A stretch of 64,000 nucleotides of DNA from Plantago major (Eukaryota; Streptophyta; Magnoliopsida; Lamiales; Plantaginaceae): NCBI GenBank assembly GCA_026545765.1, contig CM048839.1, positions 48,840,677-48,904,676 of the forward strand, in the 5' to 3' direction. The position numbers and the translations under genes were made by a program. The notes beneath the pieces are model-generated. The model saw nothing but the letters and a program-made list of their open reading frames with translations. It made no database searches and was not told the origin of the DNA. Within the stretch, counting starts at the first letter, position 1. Each line of letters begins with the position of its first letter. This document shows positions 25,037 to 36,300 of the stretch, in pieces.

Positions 25037-28000
25037 ATTCTCAATGGCGTAGTTCAATGGAGTTTTCGAAAGGGTTGAAGGTTTCATTGAATTTGCAATG
25101 TCAAATCGGGCTTGTAAAGGATGGGTTGATAAAGTGTCCTTGTGCAATGAAAAGGCGAGAAACAAGCAATACGTGACTCCTAAAGTGGTAGTCCAAGACT
25201 TGAGGAAAAATGGATTCTGCTGCGTATCGGTATGGAATCATCATGGTGAGGAAGCAAGACCGTCCAATACATATGACCAATCTGACATACGTGGAAGGAA
25301 GAAAAAATGAACAAGTCGGGAACAATCCTAATCTGATGGTGATGCTATTCGAGCTCTAGTCGAACAAATGGTGTTCGTTGTTGTAGGGGCTGAGTTCATG
25401 GACACAACCAACACTGATACCGAGGTGGAGGTGGAGGTACCTCCGTATCCCGAGGATCAGTTGTTCTTTGACTTGTTAGAATCATCAAGGAAGCGGTTTA
25501 CGGGGTGTAAGCTCACCGAGTTGTCTTTGTTATCTCGGCTAATGAGTTGTAAGGCTAATGGCCACAATCAAACGAGCTTCAATGAATGGGTTGACGTAAT
25601 GTCGGACCTTTGTCTGAAGAAAACCTAGTTCCCACCAACTTTTACCAAGCGAAGAAAAAGATGCGGGATTAGGGTCACTGTGGTAACCATAGGCATTGTC
25701 CAAAAATGTGCATGATATATTGGGAGGAGGATGATCTAATAGAATGCAAGTTACGTGGTAAGGAACGGTACAAGCGTTACAAGGAGGGCGCAAAGAAACG
25801 CAAAAGAAAAATCTCTCACATAAGAAAATGTGGTACTTCCTCTAGCACCTCGTTTGAAAAGATTGTATGCTTCAAGTGCTTCATGGATAAAATGCGGTGG
25901 CACAAGGAGCCAGTAATCTCGGATAATCTTTGAAGGTGGTAGAATGGACAATCCAGCAGACTCACCCGCATGGAAATCGTTTGACAGGACATATCCGAGT
26001 TTGCGGCCGAATCTAGAAATGTACGTTTGGGACTTTATGCGGATGGTTTTAACCTGCTCGTAGTGAACGTAAATACTCTTGTTGGCGATTATGCTCACAC
26101 CGCATAATCGCCCCGGTGAGTGCATGAAGGAGCCATTCATGTTTCTGACTGCATTGGTGCCTGGGCCGAAAGATCCTGGACTGACGTTGGATGTTTTCTT
26201 GCAACCCCTAATCAAGGAGCTGATCGAGTTGTGGACGGATGGTATCCTCAAGATATGATGTGTCGACAAAAAGAACTTCACCTTGAGAGCGCTCTTCTTT
26301 GGACCGTGGTGACTTCCTGCATACTCCATGCTATCGGAAGGAAAACATCGGGAAATATGCATGTCCACATTGCTTGGAGGATACAGATGCATTTAGGCGA
26401 AGGGTAGTGGAAAATTTTGTTGGTTTGATTGTCATCGTAGGTTGCTAGAAAGTGACCATCCGTTCAGGAAGAACAAGGATCAATTCTTGAAAAATAAAGT
26501 CGTCAACAAAAAAACCCAGATAAGACTTACTGGTGCACAAATTCTTGCGGAGATTGATAGATTGGGTCTTATGAAGGTGACTGAGCTTGGGTGGATGAAG
26601 CATAACGAGAAAATTGGTAAAAAATGTGGTTGGAGGAAGAGAAGCATCTTCTGGGACTTGCCTTACTGGAGCAGTCTTCTTATCCGTCACAACTTAGATT
26701 TCATGCACATTGAGAAGAACGTGTTCGAGAACTTATTCAATACACTTTGCAACATTGAGGGAAAAACAAAGGACCATGCGAAGTCTAGATCCGAGTTGTC
26801 GACGTGGTGTAAAAGGCCTGAGTTGACAAAGAAGGATGAGAATGGTAAGTGGCCGAAAGCGTGCTACACAATTGACAACGCTTCTAGGTCAATTTTGTTT
26901 GATTGGGTGAGGGCATTGAGTTTCCCAGATAATTACGCCTCAAATTTAGAGAGGTGTGTGGATTTGAAGAAGACAAAGGTTTATGGGATGAAGAGTCACG
27001 ACTGTCATGTGTTCATGGAGAGGCTTATCCCGGTAGCATTTCGAGAGCTTCTGCCGAAACACGTATGGACTGCTATCACCGAGTTGAGCTTATTTTTCAA
27101 AAATTTAGGCACAAGGGTGGTTCATGACAAAGTGTTGGAAAATCTTGAAAAGAACATACCATTGATTTTATGCAAGCTCGAGCGTATCTTTCCACCGAGC
27201 TGGTTTGATTCTATGGAGCACTTGCCGGTGCACCTTCCACATGAAGCGAGACTTGCTGGACCGGTTCAGTATCGATGGATGTATCCATTCGAGATGTACT
27301 TGGGGAAATTGAAGAAGTATGTCAACAACAAAGGTAAACCTGAAGGATCGATTGCCAATGCCTACATTCGAGAGGAAGCGCAACCTTCGCTTATTACTTT
27401 GATGAACACGTCCTTAAGACAAGAAGGCCGGCTCGAAATGCGCATACATTCGTAGTTCAAGCGGATGATGAGTTTTCCTATCATCTTCGTGGTATCGGGA
27501 GACCTCTTGGTGCACTAAGAAAGAATATCTTACGGATAAAGAGTTGAAAGCGACTCAATATTATGTCCTCACGAATTGTCCGAGGTTGACAAAGATATGG
27601 TACTATTTGAGGTCAAGAACCATTTATTTAAATTTTAATATAGCTACGCAAGTCTCTACTTCAATTATAGACTTATCAATGAATCAATGTTTGCGCTTTT
27701 TCAAAAGCGTTGTTTGGAAGAAAATCCTCGATGACAGAGGATACACTAGAGGAACTACTTGACTCAAAAATTCCTCTGAAATTTCCAGTTGGTTCCAGAG
27801 TATGTCCGAATCCTATTAACAACGTCACATGCATATACTTAAAGGCTCTCAGAGGGTCCATTCAAAAGGTCTACATTCCTGTGTTATATAGTCAATGGCC
27901 TTAGGTTCCACATTGAATGTAACACGGCCATGGCGACAAGCAACTCCGGGGTGTGTGTTAATGGTGCAGAAGAGTATGGAGACGCTACTTTGTTTGATTT

Positions 28001-28212
28001 CCACGGCAAGCTAAAACGAATTGTGAGGATTGAATATTCGATTGCCATTTAAACGAACCTTCTTGTTTGACGTTGAGTGGTATGATCCTAATCCAGGAGG
28101 TACGAGGAAGAACGAGCGGTTTGAAATGGTTGATGTGAACCAAAAGAAGAGGTACCGAACCAAGTATGAACCATTTATTAGCGACTCAAGCACGACAAGT
28201 GGTGTTTCTTGA
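25037..28212 (+). pseudogene. TNP2-like CACTA transposase, decayed
   Basis: Pieces in several frames follow TNP2 order: an N-terminal region KARNKQYVTPKV (25098-25310), LFFDLLESSRKR and LTELSLLSRLMSCK (25368-25628), CMIYWEEDDLIECK (25706), then the conserved core MKEPFMFLTALVPGPKDPG and LIKELIELWTDGI around 26122-26250. A long open frame at 26442-27455 (337 aa) covers the DUF4218-type region (LDFMHIEKNVFENLFNTL, GMKSHDCHVFMERLIPVA). A DUF4216-like C-terminus (VEWYDPNPGG, KYEPFI) lies at 28030-28212. Stops and frameshifts separate the pieces, so no active transposase is expected. Confidence 0.85.
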
Positions 28213-28517
28213 ATATCCAAGCGAAACGCGATAAGGGGAATGGTTAGTCATGGTACCTATTCGTTTCGCTCGAAAGTGGAGTACATTGAGAAAGACGACT
28301 CAATTACGAACTCGTACCAACAAGAGGATGTCGATAAACAAGCGAAGATCCCATAGAAGCGGATGATGAGTGTTTGATCCGCATTTACGACCAATATGTA
28401 GTCTTAGAGGAGGCGATAACGGTATATTATGTGTATTATGAGTAATTATATGTGTTATTATAATCTATGTATTATAACTCGTACTAACACATTTTTATCA
28501 GTATTTATTACATTTTT

Positions 28518-30415
28518 TTGAGATGTCATGACAGAGGCCGTCACCTATCGTCCCCCCCACGCAGAAAGCATGATAGTGGTGGGTCGGGACACCGTCGAAT
28601 TGGAGGGCTCAAGATCGTGACAAGGTCTCGGATTCCCGAGACCCCAGGCAGAGAGAGCAATGGCTCTACCAGTCGGCCGGACAATCTTTGGAGGACGACC
28701 ACGACGATTGTCCCTACCTCGTGTTCGATCCAAACAATCCCAACGTCACGTGGGACGGCTTACTGTGATTTTCCTATTGGTCCCGCCAAGTAAGTATTAT
28801 ACATTCTTCTTAAATATCTAAAACATAACCGATAATGATAGTTGACAAGTATAAATTGTTGTACTAAAGTAATGCATATTCGTTTCTTGTATCTTATACA
28901 TTGACAACGACTTATGGCCTGGAGGTGCACAACAAACTAGGTGACATCTTCCTGAGGTGAGAGAGCCACCAAGGTGGTGGTGAGTGTTGGAGCCACATCT
29001 CGGGCGCATGAGGGCCGAGTACTTGATGAGTGAGGTAAGTTAAAATATGACATTCATTTGTTTGTAATTATAATTAATCGTTTTAATATGAGTGGTATGT
29101 TAGCCAACGTATGTGAGTGGTATGTTAGCCACTTTATTTGGGTGATATGTTAGTCACCATTGTGTTAGTAAATTTTAGGACAATGTGAGTGGTATGTTAG
29201 CCAACGTATGTGAGTGGTATGTTAGCCACTTTATTTGGGTGATATGTTAGTCACCATTGTGTTAGTAAATTTTAGGACAATGTGAGTGGTATGTTAGCCA
29301 CTTTATTTGGGTGATATGTTATGCTTCATTGTGTTAGTAAATTTTAGGACAATGTGAGTGGTATGTTAGCCACTATATGTGAGTGGTATGTTAGCCACTA
29401 TATGTGAGTGGTATGTTAGCCACTTTATTTGGTTGATATGTTAGTCACCATATACATTATGTTGTTAGGACATGTATTGACTTTGGATGTTGTATGAAAT
29501 TGGGAATGTAGAAGGAGTACTTCATTCCTGAAGGTTGATCCACAGATCCGGGCGTGTTTACGAGACTGTGGGATCCAAGCATGAGGATATGGTCCATGCG
29601 TGGAAGGCCATTCGGGATCGGGTGGCCCAATCCTCCACAGTTGATGCAACGGAGTGGGCCCTTTGGGATGCCTATCGGCGCCAACGATGTCCAGACGTTG
29701 CTTGACCAACAGCGTAACCGGCATCCCACCGACACGGCAGAAGGGCCGTTCACCACCTGGGAGGCGATCTCACATCGATTATTATCAATCGGTGCGTATA
29801 TGTGTTTTGCAATCTAGCATTACGTATGCTCTATTACTTGTAGATGATAAATTGTTGACTAGATCTGGTTTGATTCGTGTGGCACGGGGAGGTGACATCC
29901 AAGTATGCCATCTTCAAGAAGGCCAAGGCGGGTATGGACCGAATCGGGCATCGTCTATTGCGGTATGTTTATGTTGCTTAAAGTTCATATTTGTACACTA
30001 TTACAAGTTACTTTTTAAACAAGAATCGATCATTATATCTGCTATTTACGATTTCAGCCGAGGTTGATGCTTTCGGTGGCGGCAGAGGACGAGACGGGTG
30101 ATGTGTTGTCAATGAACAAGTTGACAACATCTTCCTAGAGGTCAACAAACCGGACAAGAAAGGACGAATATATGGACTCGGTTTTGCAATCGCTAGTCCG
30201 CGTGCTCCTCATCATCGTCCCCAGCCCGTGACGTCCGGTTTACACAGGACTGTGTCTGAAATGGTGCGATCGCAGTCCGAACATGTTGCTCGGCTAACTC
30301 AAGAGATGGAGCGCTGACAGAGAACGAAGGAGGAGAACGAGCGCCTTGATTCTGTATGGAGCAGTTCATGTCCAGTTCGCCATCACCCACCCCACCCCGT
30401 CGATAGCTAGTTATG
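28518..30415 (+). pseudogene. En/Spm TnpA-like (plant transposase Ptta/En/Spm family) gene, decayed
   Basis: Downstream of TNP2 the sequence encodes basic segments, then exon-like pieces including WHGEVTSKYAIFKKAKAGM (about 29881-29940) and, around 30110-30230, VDNIFLEVNKPDKKGRIYGL, the typical C-terminal block of Ptta/En/Spm proteins. A short coiled-coil-like tail follows. The frames are interrupted and introns were not resolved. The position as second gene of the element and the conserved block support the call. Confidence 0.65.
29083..29452. repeat. tandem repeat of GTGAGTGGTATGTTAGCCA units inside the CACTA element
   Basis: GAGTGGTATGTTAGCCA occurs about eight times, alternating with GGTGATATGTTAGTCACCAT and GTGTTAGTAAATTTTAGGAC to make higher-order units of about 70-100 bp. 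It lies between exon-like pieces of the TnpA-like gene and is probably intronic. There are no matching repeats elsewhere in the window. Confidence 0.8.
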
Positions 30416-30584
30416 TATCTGTATGTTGATTTTTTCATATTTACACTTGTTTGGATAATTTCTCACTCGAATATTACTTTTTTATTCATTGAAACATTTT
30501 TCGAATTATTGATTTATTATCGAACATTATATTGAGTAAATAGGTGAACTACGAAAAATAGGGATTAATATGAAATAAATAGTG

Positions 30585-30880
30585 ACGGAATTAGTGACGG
30601 AATTCACAGTGACGGAATTAGTGACGGAATTTCAAATTCCGTCACTAGTCCAATTAAAATATTTAGCGACGGATAGAATCTATCCGTCGCTAAATTTCGG
30701 AATTTAAAAAATTGATCAATCCGTCGTCAACTGTCAGCGAATTGACGACGGATTGTTATCCGTCGCCACAGCTCCAGGGGGGCGACGGATTTTCTATCCG
30801 TCGCCCGATCCGTCGCCAGAGCTGGGGCGACGGATAGCTGGCCTGTAGCGACGGATCTATCCGTCGCTACAGGCCAGATT
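30585..30880. repeat. right subterminal repeats of the CACTA element
   Basis: It starts with four GTGACGGAATT-type repeats, then GCGACGGAT and its inverse in palindromic pairs up to the terminal TTTTTTGTAGTG. The copies match the left subterminal array in sequence and arrangement. Confidence 0.85.
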
Positions 30881-30890
30881 TTTTGTAGTG

Positions 30891-31219
30891 CAATCGACAA
30901 TGGAACTCGAACCAATTCTCAATGAGTAGAGCACGAAACCTGATATCTTCAACCGTCAGTCGTGCAAACAACCTTCCTCAACCGCTATGCAAAATCTCAG
31001 AGCAATTGATGAAGAATCGAGAGAGAATTGTTCAGAAAACTGAATGCAAGCTGGCTACTCTGTTTCTGATCTTTTCCCCTCTTTATAACCGTCTCCAACT
31101 AACTTTTAAATATGAGATTTAATCTCAGCCCTTGATTCCTCAGAATTGATCTGGTCCGTCCAATCATCTTGAGTAATCATCCACGGGGCTGCTTACTTGA
31201 TTTGAGATAAAACTCAACA
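30891..31219 (-). repeat. 5' LTR of Copia-A, second part (after the CACTA insertion)
   Basis: It continues the LTR from ATCGACAATGGAACTCG to AAACTCAACA, with about five differences from 18380-18705. The first three bases, CAA, are the duplicated target of the CACTA element. Confidence 0.9.
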
Positions 31220-31353
31220 GGGGTGAGAAGTATTTCTTGAAGAATTATGATCTACTCGTGAAGGCCAAAACTTTGATCGATCCGTTGAATGTTTTCAGCA
31301 ATCAACAAGGGATTCCTCCATTGTCTATAGCCTATGGTAGAGCAAAAATATGA

Positions 31354-32166
31354 ACACTGTTGATGAATTATTAATGTGGTTCTCCCTCACGAAAATGTAA
31401 ATCCAGATTTTGAAATGCTCAAGTACAATGATCATTGTTAAATCCAGATCCGAAATGATCAAGTACAATAATCACTTTCTTTCTTAATTTTTACTATTAG
31501 TTCAGGTAACGTTGATATTTATTTGCCATCTGGATTCTCTGAGTAGTGCAGAGTTCAGAGTAGTCACAATCTTATCATTTCTATTTCATATATCAAGTAC
31601 CAGAATAAATAGAGATAACATGCTTTCGAATCTCTATAATTCGTACTTAGTATTTTGAAAGATAGTCTTACTGTTCTGCTTATGGTTAGCTTAAAACTTA
31701 TTGACCGAATGCATTGCCATACTAACTATATATCTTTTTGGTTCATACTGACCAGCTAATTTAATCGAGATGTTATTGCTTTGTCAAATTTGCAGTCTGA
31801 TATGAGCATACAATGCTTAATTGAGGTGATAAATTTGAAGATTTATCCGACTCAGTAACTGTGATCTTTGATACCAGAAAGTGTTTAACCTGTTCAAAGG
31901 TCTGTTAAAGGATAGAATTTGCAAAAAATATATCACCTACTTTATGAATTACTTTGTTAGGAAAACTTTCTGGAATCAGAACCAGTCGTGCTGGCGAGCC
32001 ACTAAGAAGTGAACACATTCTTCGACAGGTACACGTTCTAGTAGATATTCTTGATTAATCATATATTCTTCCTTGATATGTGAAGAGGTTCACGGGAATC
32101 TGCATAGCCTTTTTAAAGGCAGTGGCTTTTTTCTTCGATAAGAACTTATTTTTATTCTCTGTTTAC
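31354..32166. other. spacer with 3' flank of the damaged BBE-like gene and promoter of small gene 1
   Basis: No reading frame is convincing. From about 31790 the sequence is similar to 40655-41140, upstream of small gene 2, for example GCTGGCGAGCCACTAAGAAG at 31991-32010 and 40940-40959. This part belongs to a tandem duplication that includes several hundred bp of promoter. Confidence 0.6.
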
Positions 32167-32190
32167 TGACGACGAACTAGCTATATAAAG
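32167..32190 (+). promoter_or_regulatory. TGACG motif and TATA box of small gene 1
   Basis: TGACGACGAACTAGCTATAT is followed by AAAG: a TGACG element (as-1-type half site) directly upstream of TATATAAA, about 90 bp before the ATG. The same arrangement is conserved at small gene 2. What binds there is inference. Confidence 0.5.
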
Positions 32191-32275
32191 ACTAACCTCA
32201 TTCGATACATTTGTAAACAAGACAAAGTTTGTAAACATTCAAATATCTCAGCAACTTATTTCCTGCACCCACAAT

Positions 32276-32524
32276 ATGTCAGCCAAAGAAAATATTATTA
32301 GTATAGCTATTGAAGGCTTTGAAAAAAAGGGAAGGTCTGGTGCAAGAAACCCAACAGTTTCACACAAATCCACTAAAACTTGTCTTTACCAGTATCAGCC
32401 ACAGCAAACTTATGTTCATCAGGTGAAACCAGCCGAAAGAATGACAAACAGTTGTGAAGTTATGCAGTTTGGGAATGGTGTGTCGGTTATGGACTACTCA
32501 AAGAGGACATTTGCAGCTTATTAG
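32276..32524 (+). CDS. small basic protein of an unrecognised plant family, copy 1 (82 aa)
   Basis: A single-exon frame encodes 82 aa, starting MSAKENIISIAIEGFEKKG, with LYQYQPQQTYVHQVKPAER in the middle and a C-terminus MDYSKRTFAAY. It is clearly homologous to the 89 aa product at 41252 (including VHQVKPAERMTNS) and more distantly to the 101 aa product at 52033. Compared with copy 2 it lacks seven residues (DLVNEFF region) in the N-terminal helix. There is no signal peptide or membrane segment. A TATA box stands 90 bp upstream. Conservation of both ends of the protein between copies argues that it is translated. I cannot name the family or a function. A Copia element sits 280 bp downstream. 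Confidence 0.7.
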   Translation: MSAKENIISIAIEGFEKKGRSGARNPTVSHKSTKTCLYQYQPQQTYVHQVKPAERMTNSCEVMQFGNGVSVMDYSKRTFAAY

Positions 32525-32802
32525 GGAAAGTTTAGTTAGGCTTGCTCTTGTACACCATTACTTAATCTCACCAGTAGTGCACTATGTAGTGGTAAAGTAT
32601 GTAACACTTCTGCATGTGTTAACATAAAGAGTTTTCAGCTTTAGAGATGGATCACTGATAAATAGGCTGAGATCCAACGACAAAGCTAATGAATGTTATG
32701 ACCTTTAGAATTTTTCTGCAATCCGGAGTAAAGATAAATGAAAGCTGGTGGCATAGTGAACAAAATATAGTCTTGAACAAAATTGGTGATTTAATGAGAA
32801 AC

Positions 32803-33368
32803 CGTTGGAATTTTAGTCTTCCAAAGAGGCTAGTCCATGATTTTGCTACTCAACCAAGAGAGGCCCTACACGTTGGAAATTAAGTTTATTTAAACGTGTA
32901 TAATCTACTATAGTAGTAGAAGACACTTGAGAAAGAATTACTAAAATTCATTAAAAGGTGAAAGAGTAATTGAAGCTCAAAGTGTGTTGGTTGAAGCATT
33001 AATATTGGAATGTCAAGAGTTGGAATGGGAGAAGTCCCACATGGCTAAAATTGGGAAATAAGGAACTAGATAAAAATTCAAGACTTGGTTAAAGGGTTGG
33101 GCCCCAAGGGGCACCCATGGTTTTGGAAGGGGGAGGAGCTAGATGGCTCCATGGCTTGACCCAGGAGCCAGGCCCGAGTCTCGGGTCGCGGTCTTGAGTT
33201 GTGTAATCTTGGGAGAAATTTTGCTATTTGCAACCGTTGGCATCTAAGCGGGGCAAATTTGTCTTAAGGACCGAGATCCATCTCTCACCGCAGCAGTCCT
33301 TATTTGTTCTGTTTAACTCCAGTCTCATACACTTCCGATACAGTACCCCTCAGTTACAAAAGCCAACA
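32803..33368 (+). repeat. 5' LTR of Copia-B with an internal deletion
   Basis: It matches the right LTR at both ends but joins TCTTGAGTTG directly to TGTAATCTTGGGAG. The segment missing here (38430-38810 in the right LTR) holds the TATAAATAGG promoter box, so this LTR probably cannot start transcription of the element. Confidence 0.85.
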
Positions 33369-33379
33369 ACTTAAGACAA

Positions 33380-36300
33380 ATCTGTTCGCGTCAACTCTGC
33401 TGCTCATGGGGAGAAACCAGAAAAGTTCACAGGAACCAACTTCAAGCAATGGAAGCAAAAAGTGTTGTTTTATCTCACTACCATTGGGCTGGCCGGGTTT
33501 CTGCACTGCTCTACTCCAGAAACTCCAGTCTTGAAAGAGGTCGATCACAATGCCATGGCTACGGAAGCAACACAAGCCATACTGGATGACAACAAGAAGA
33601 GGCAACTGGCTTATGATGCATGGGTGCACAACGACTTCCTTTGTAAGAATTATATTCTGAATTGTCTTTCTGATGCACTTTATTTTGCCTATTGCTCTGT
33701 CAGTACAGCAAGAGACTTGTGGGAGAAACTGGACATAAAGTACATCGCTCAGGATGCTGGTACTAAAAAGTTCATCGTGGGAAAATTTCTAAACTTCAAA
33801 ATGAATGACTCTAAGTCTGTCATGAGTCAAGTTCTGGAGTTTCAGATGATTCTCCACGAGTTAGAACAAGAAGGCATGAAGCCTAACGAGTCATTTCTGG
33901 TGGCCTCTTTGATTGAGAAACTACCTCCTTCATGGAATGAGTTTATGAGTTATCTCAAACTGAAGACCAAATAAATGGGACTCGAGGATCTGGTTATAAA
34001 GTTGCAGATTCAGGAAGACAATCGGAAGGCTCTAGGCAAGGGAAAGCAGCCCATGGAAGCCAAGGCACACCTGGTGGATGCCAAAGGGAGTTCAAACAAG
34101 AAACGCAAGTCGAATGCGGGGGACGTTAAGTCTCAAGGGCAGCCAGGAAAATCAAAGGCAAGTGCTTCAACTGCGGTAAACCTGGGCATATGAAAGCAGA
34201 TTGCCGCTCTCAGAAGAAGCAGTCTCAAGCAAATGCTGTGGAGGATAAGGCTGAACCTGCTAAGGATGACATGGAGGTCTCCTACGCTGTTGTTGTCTTG
34301 GAAGCCAATCTGGTTGAAAACCCAAAGTAGTGGTGGCTTGATACTGGTGCAACCCGCCACATATGCTCAGACAAAGGTGCCTTCTCTACCTACACTCCAG
34401 TCAGTGGCAAGAAATTGTTCATGGGGAATGATGCTACTTCGGAAGTAAAAGGAGTTGGAAAGGTGGTTCTAAAGTTGACCTCGGGGAAGAAGCTTGTTCT
34501 GAATGAAGTGATGCATGTACTAGACATTCACAAGAACCTGGTGTCCGGACCGCTGCTGGTTAAAACTGGTTTCAAGATGACGTTCGAGGCTGAACAATTT
34601 GTAATTACTAAGAATAGTTTGTTTGTAGGAAATGACTACATGTGTGATGGGCTCTTTAAGATGTCTGTAATGACTGTACTTAGCTCCTTTGAGAGCAATG
34701 AAATGAAGCATTCTACCTACTTGTCTGAGTTCTCTAATTTATGGCATAATAGGCTAGGACATGCAAAATACAACGCTATTCAGAAATTAGTAAAATTGAA
34801 ACTATTGCCGTCCTTCGACTGCAATCCTCAAACTAAGTGCGAGGTTTGTATGGAGGTAAAGCTCACTAAGACACCATTTCATTCAGTGAATAGAACCACA
34901 ACTCCTCTAGAATTAATTCACAGCGACTTATGTGATCTAAAGTTCGTGCAAACTAGAGGAGGAAAAAAGTACTTCATTACTTTTATTGATGATAACACGA
35001 GATATTGTTATGTTTACTTGCTAAGAAGTAAGGATGAAGCCTTAGCAGCATTAAAACATTACGAAACAGAAGTTGAAAATCAACTAAGTACTCGAATTAA
35101 AGCAATTCGAAGTGACAGAGGTGGTGAATATGGAGCTCCTTTTGAAGAATATTGTGCTGAATTTGGAATTATTCATCAAACGACTGCTCCTTATTCTCCT
35201 CAGTCAAATGGCATTGTTGAACGCAAGAATCGAACTCTTAAGGAGATGTTGTTAAATTCTGGACTACCTCAGAATTTGTGGGGGGAGGCTATTCTCACGG
35301 CCACTAAAATTCTTAACAGAATACCCCGGAAAAATGGTGACAGAACTCCATATGAACTATGGAAAGGTCACAAGCCCACTTACAAATACTTGAAAGTGTG
35401 GGGGTGCTTGGCTAAAGTAGAAATACCTAAACCAAAGCAAGATAAAATAGGACCTAAGACTGTTGACTGCATATTCATTGGGTATGCTAGTAACAGCAGT
35501 GACTATCGCTTCTTAGTGCATAAATCACTGATACCTGATATCCATGAGGGTACTATTATCGAGTTAAGAAATGCACACTTCTTTGAAGAAGTCTTTCCTA
35601 AGAAGGAAATAATCACTCGTAAGAGAGAATATGAAAATGCAATTGGAACGAGTGAAGAAAATCCTGAACCAATTGTTAATAAGGAAATTCTTGAACCAAT
35701 AGAAATTGGTTGAAGTGAGGAGATTCCTGAACCAAGTAGTTCAAAGGAAAAACCTGAGAATTCACATGAAAAGAACGTGGAGATTCCTGATGTTGAACCA
35801 AGAAGAAGTAAAAGGGCAAGGATTGAGAAAAACTTTGGCCCAGACTTTATTACCTATTTGGTGGAAAATGAACCAAGGACAATCCAGGAGGCATTGTCGA
35901 CTCCAGAGGCATCACTCTGGAAAGAAGCTATAGAAGCTGAAATGGATTCCATCATGCATAACCACACTTGGGAAGTAGTTGATCTTTCTCCGGGAAGTAA
36001 ACCTTTGGGCTGTAAATGAATACTTAAGTGCAAGTATAAAGCTGATGGAACCATTGACAAGTATAAGGCTCGTCTTGTAGTAAAGGGCTACAGACAAAAA
36101 GAGGGTCTTGATTACTTCGACACTTACTCACCAGTGTCAAGGCTAACTTCCATTAGAGTATTCATAGCTATTGCTGCTCTGCGTGGCCTTGAGATACATC
36201 AAATGGATGTTAAAACAGCTTTCCCGAATGGAGAGTTGGATGAAGAAATTTACATGGAACAACCTGAAGGGTTTGTAGTTCCAGGACAAGAGAAGAAAGT

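Larger units (their letters stand above)
23192..30890 (+). mobile_element. CACTA (En/Spm) DNA transposon, 7.7 kb, nested in the Copia-A LTR
   Basis: The ends are CACTACAAGAAAACTTGG and, inverted, CACTACAAAAAATCTGG. The 3 bp target duplication CAA lies at 23189-23191 and 30891-30893, and the undisturbed LTR copy shows a single CAA there. Both ends carry clustered subterminal repeats GCGACGGAT in both orientations, forming hairpins (about 23215-23520 and 30585-30880). Inside are a TNP2-like transposase and an En/Spm TnpA-like gene on the plus strand, both decayed, so it is probably non-autonomous now. Confidence 0.95.
18124..31219 (-). mobile_element. Copia LTR retrotransposon (Copia-A) inserted in the second BBE-like gene, interrupted by a CACTA element
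   Basis: The LTRs read TGTTGAG...CTCAACA and are flanked by a 5 bp target duplication, GGGGT, at 18119-18123 and 31220-31224. The coding strand is minus, so the 5' LTR is on the right (22936-31219, split by the CACTA element) and the 3' LTR on the left (18124-18705). Without the CACTA insertion the element is about 5.4 kb, normal for Copia. The order protease, integrase, reverse transcriptase, RNase H confirms Copia. I count about six differences between the LTRs over 582 bp, so the insertion is young, but the gag-pol frames are already broken. Confidence 0.93.
15105..31353 (+). pseudogene. second BBE-like oxidase gene, disrupted by nested transposons and a nonsense codon
   Basis: The host pieces are exon 1 at 15105-15600, then exon 2 in three parts: 15834-15975, 17280-18123 and 31225-31353. 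They total 1611 nt, a multiple of three, when each insertion and one copy of its target duplication are left out. The signal peptide, SGGHSYEG with the FAD-binding His, [11 protein letters not shown] with the FAD-binding Cys, GGGGGIWG and a C-terminus very like the intact paralogue are all recognisable. The lesions are a TGA at 15968-15970 where the paralogue has an Arg codon, a Pack-MULE at 15976, and a Copia element at 18124 that carries a CACTA element. The intron position and phase match the intact gene. It cannot make full-length enzyme. Confidence 0.92.

Noticed and set aside
23192-30890. Host gene cargo inside the CACTA element
   Set aside because: All recognisable coding pieces belong to TNP2 or TnpA-like genes. 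The remaining segments show no host domain.
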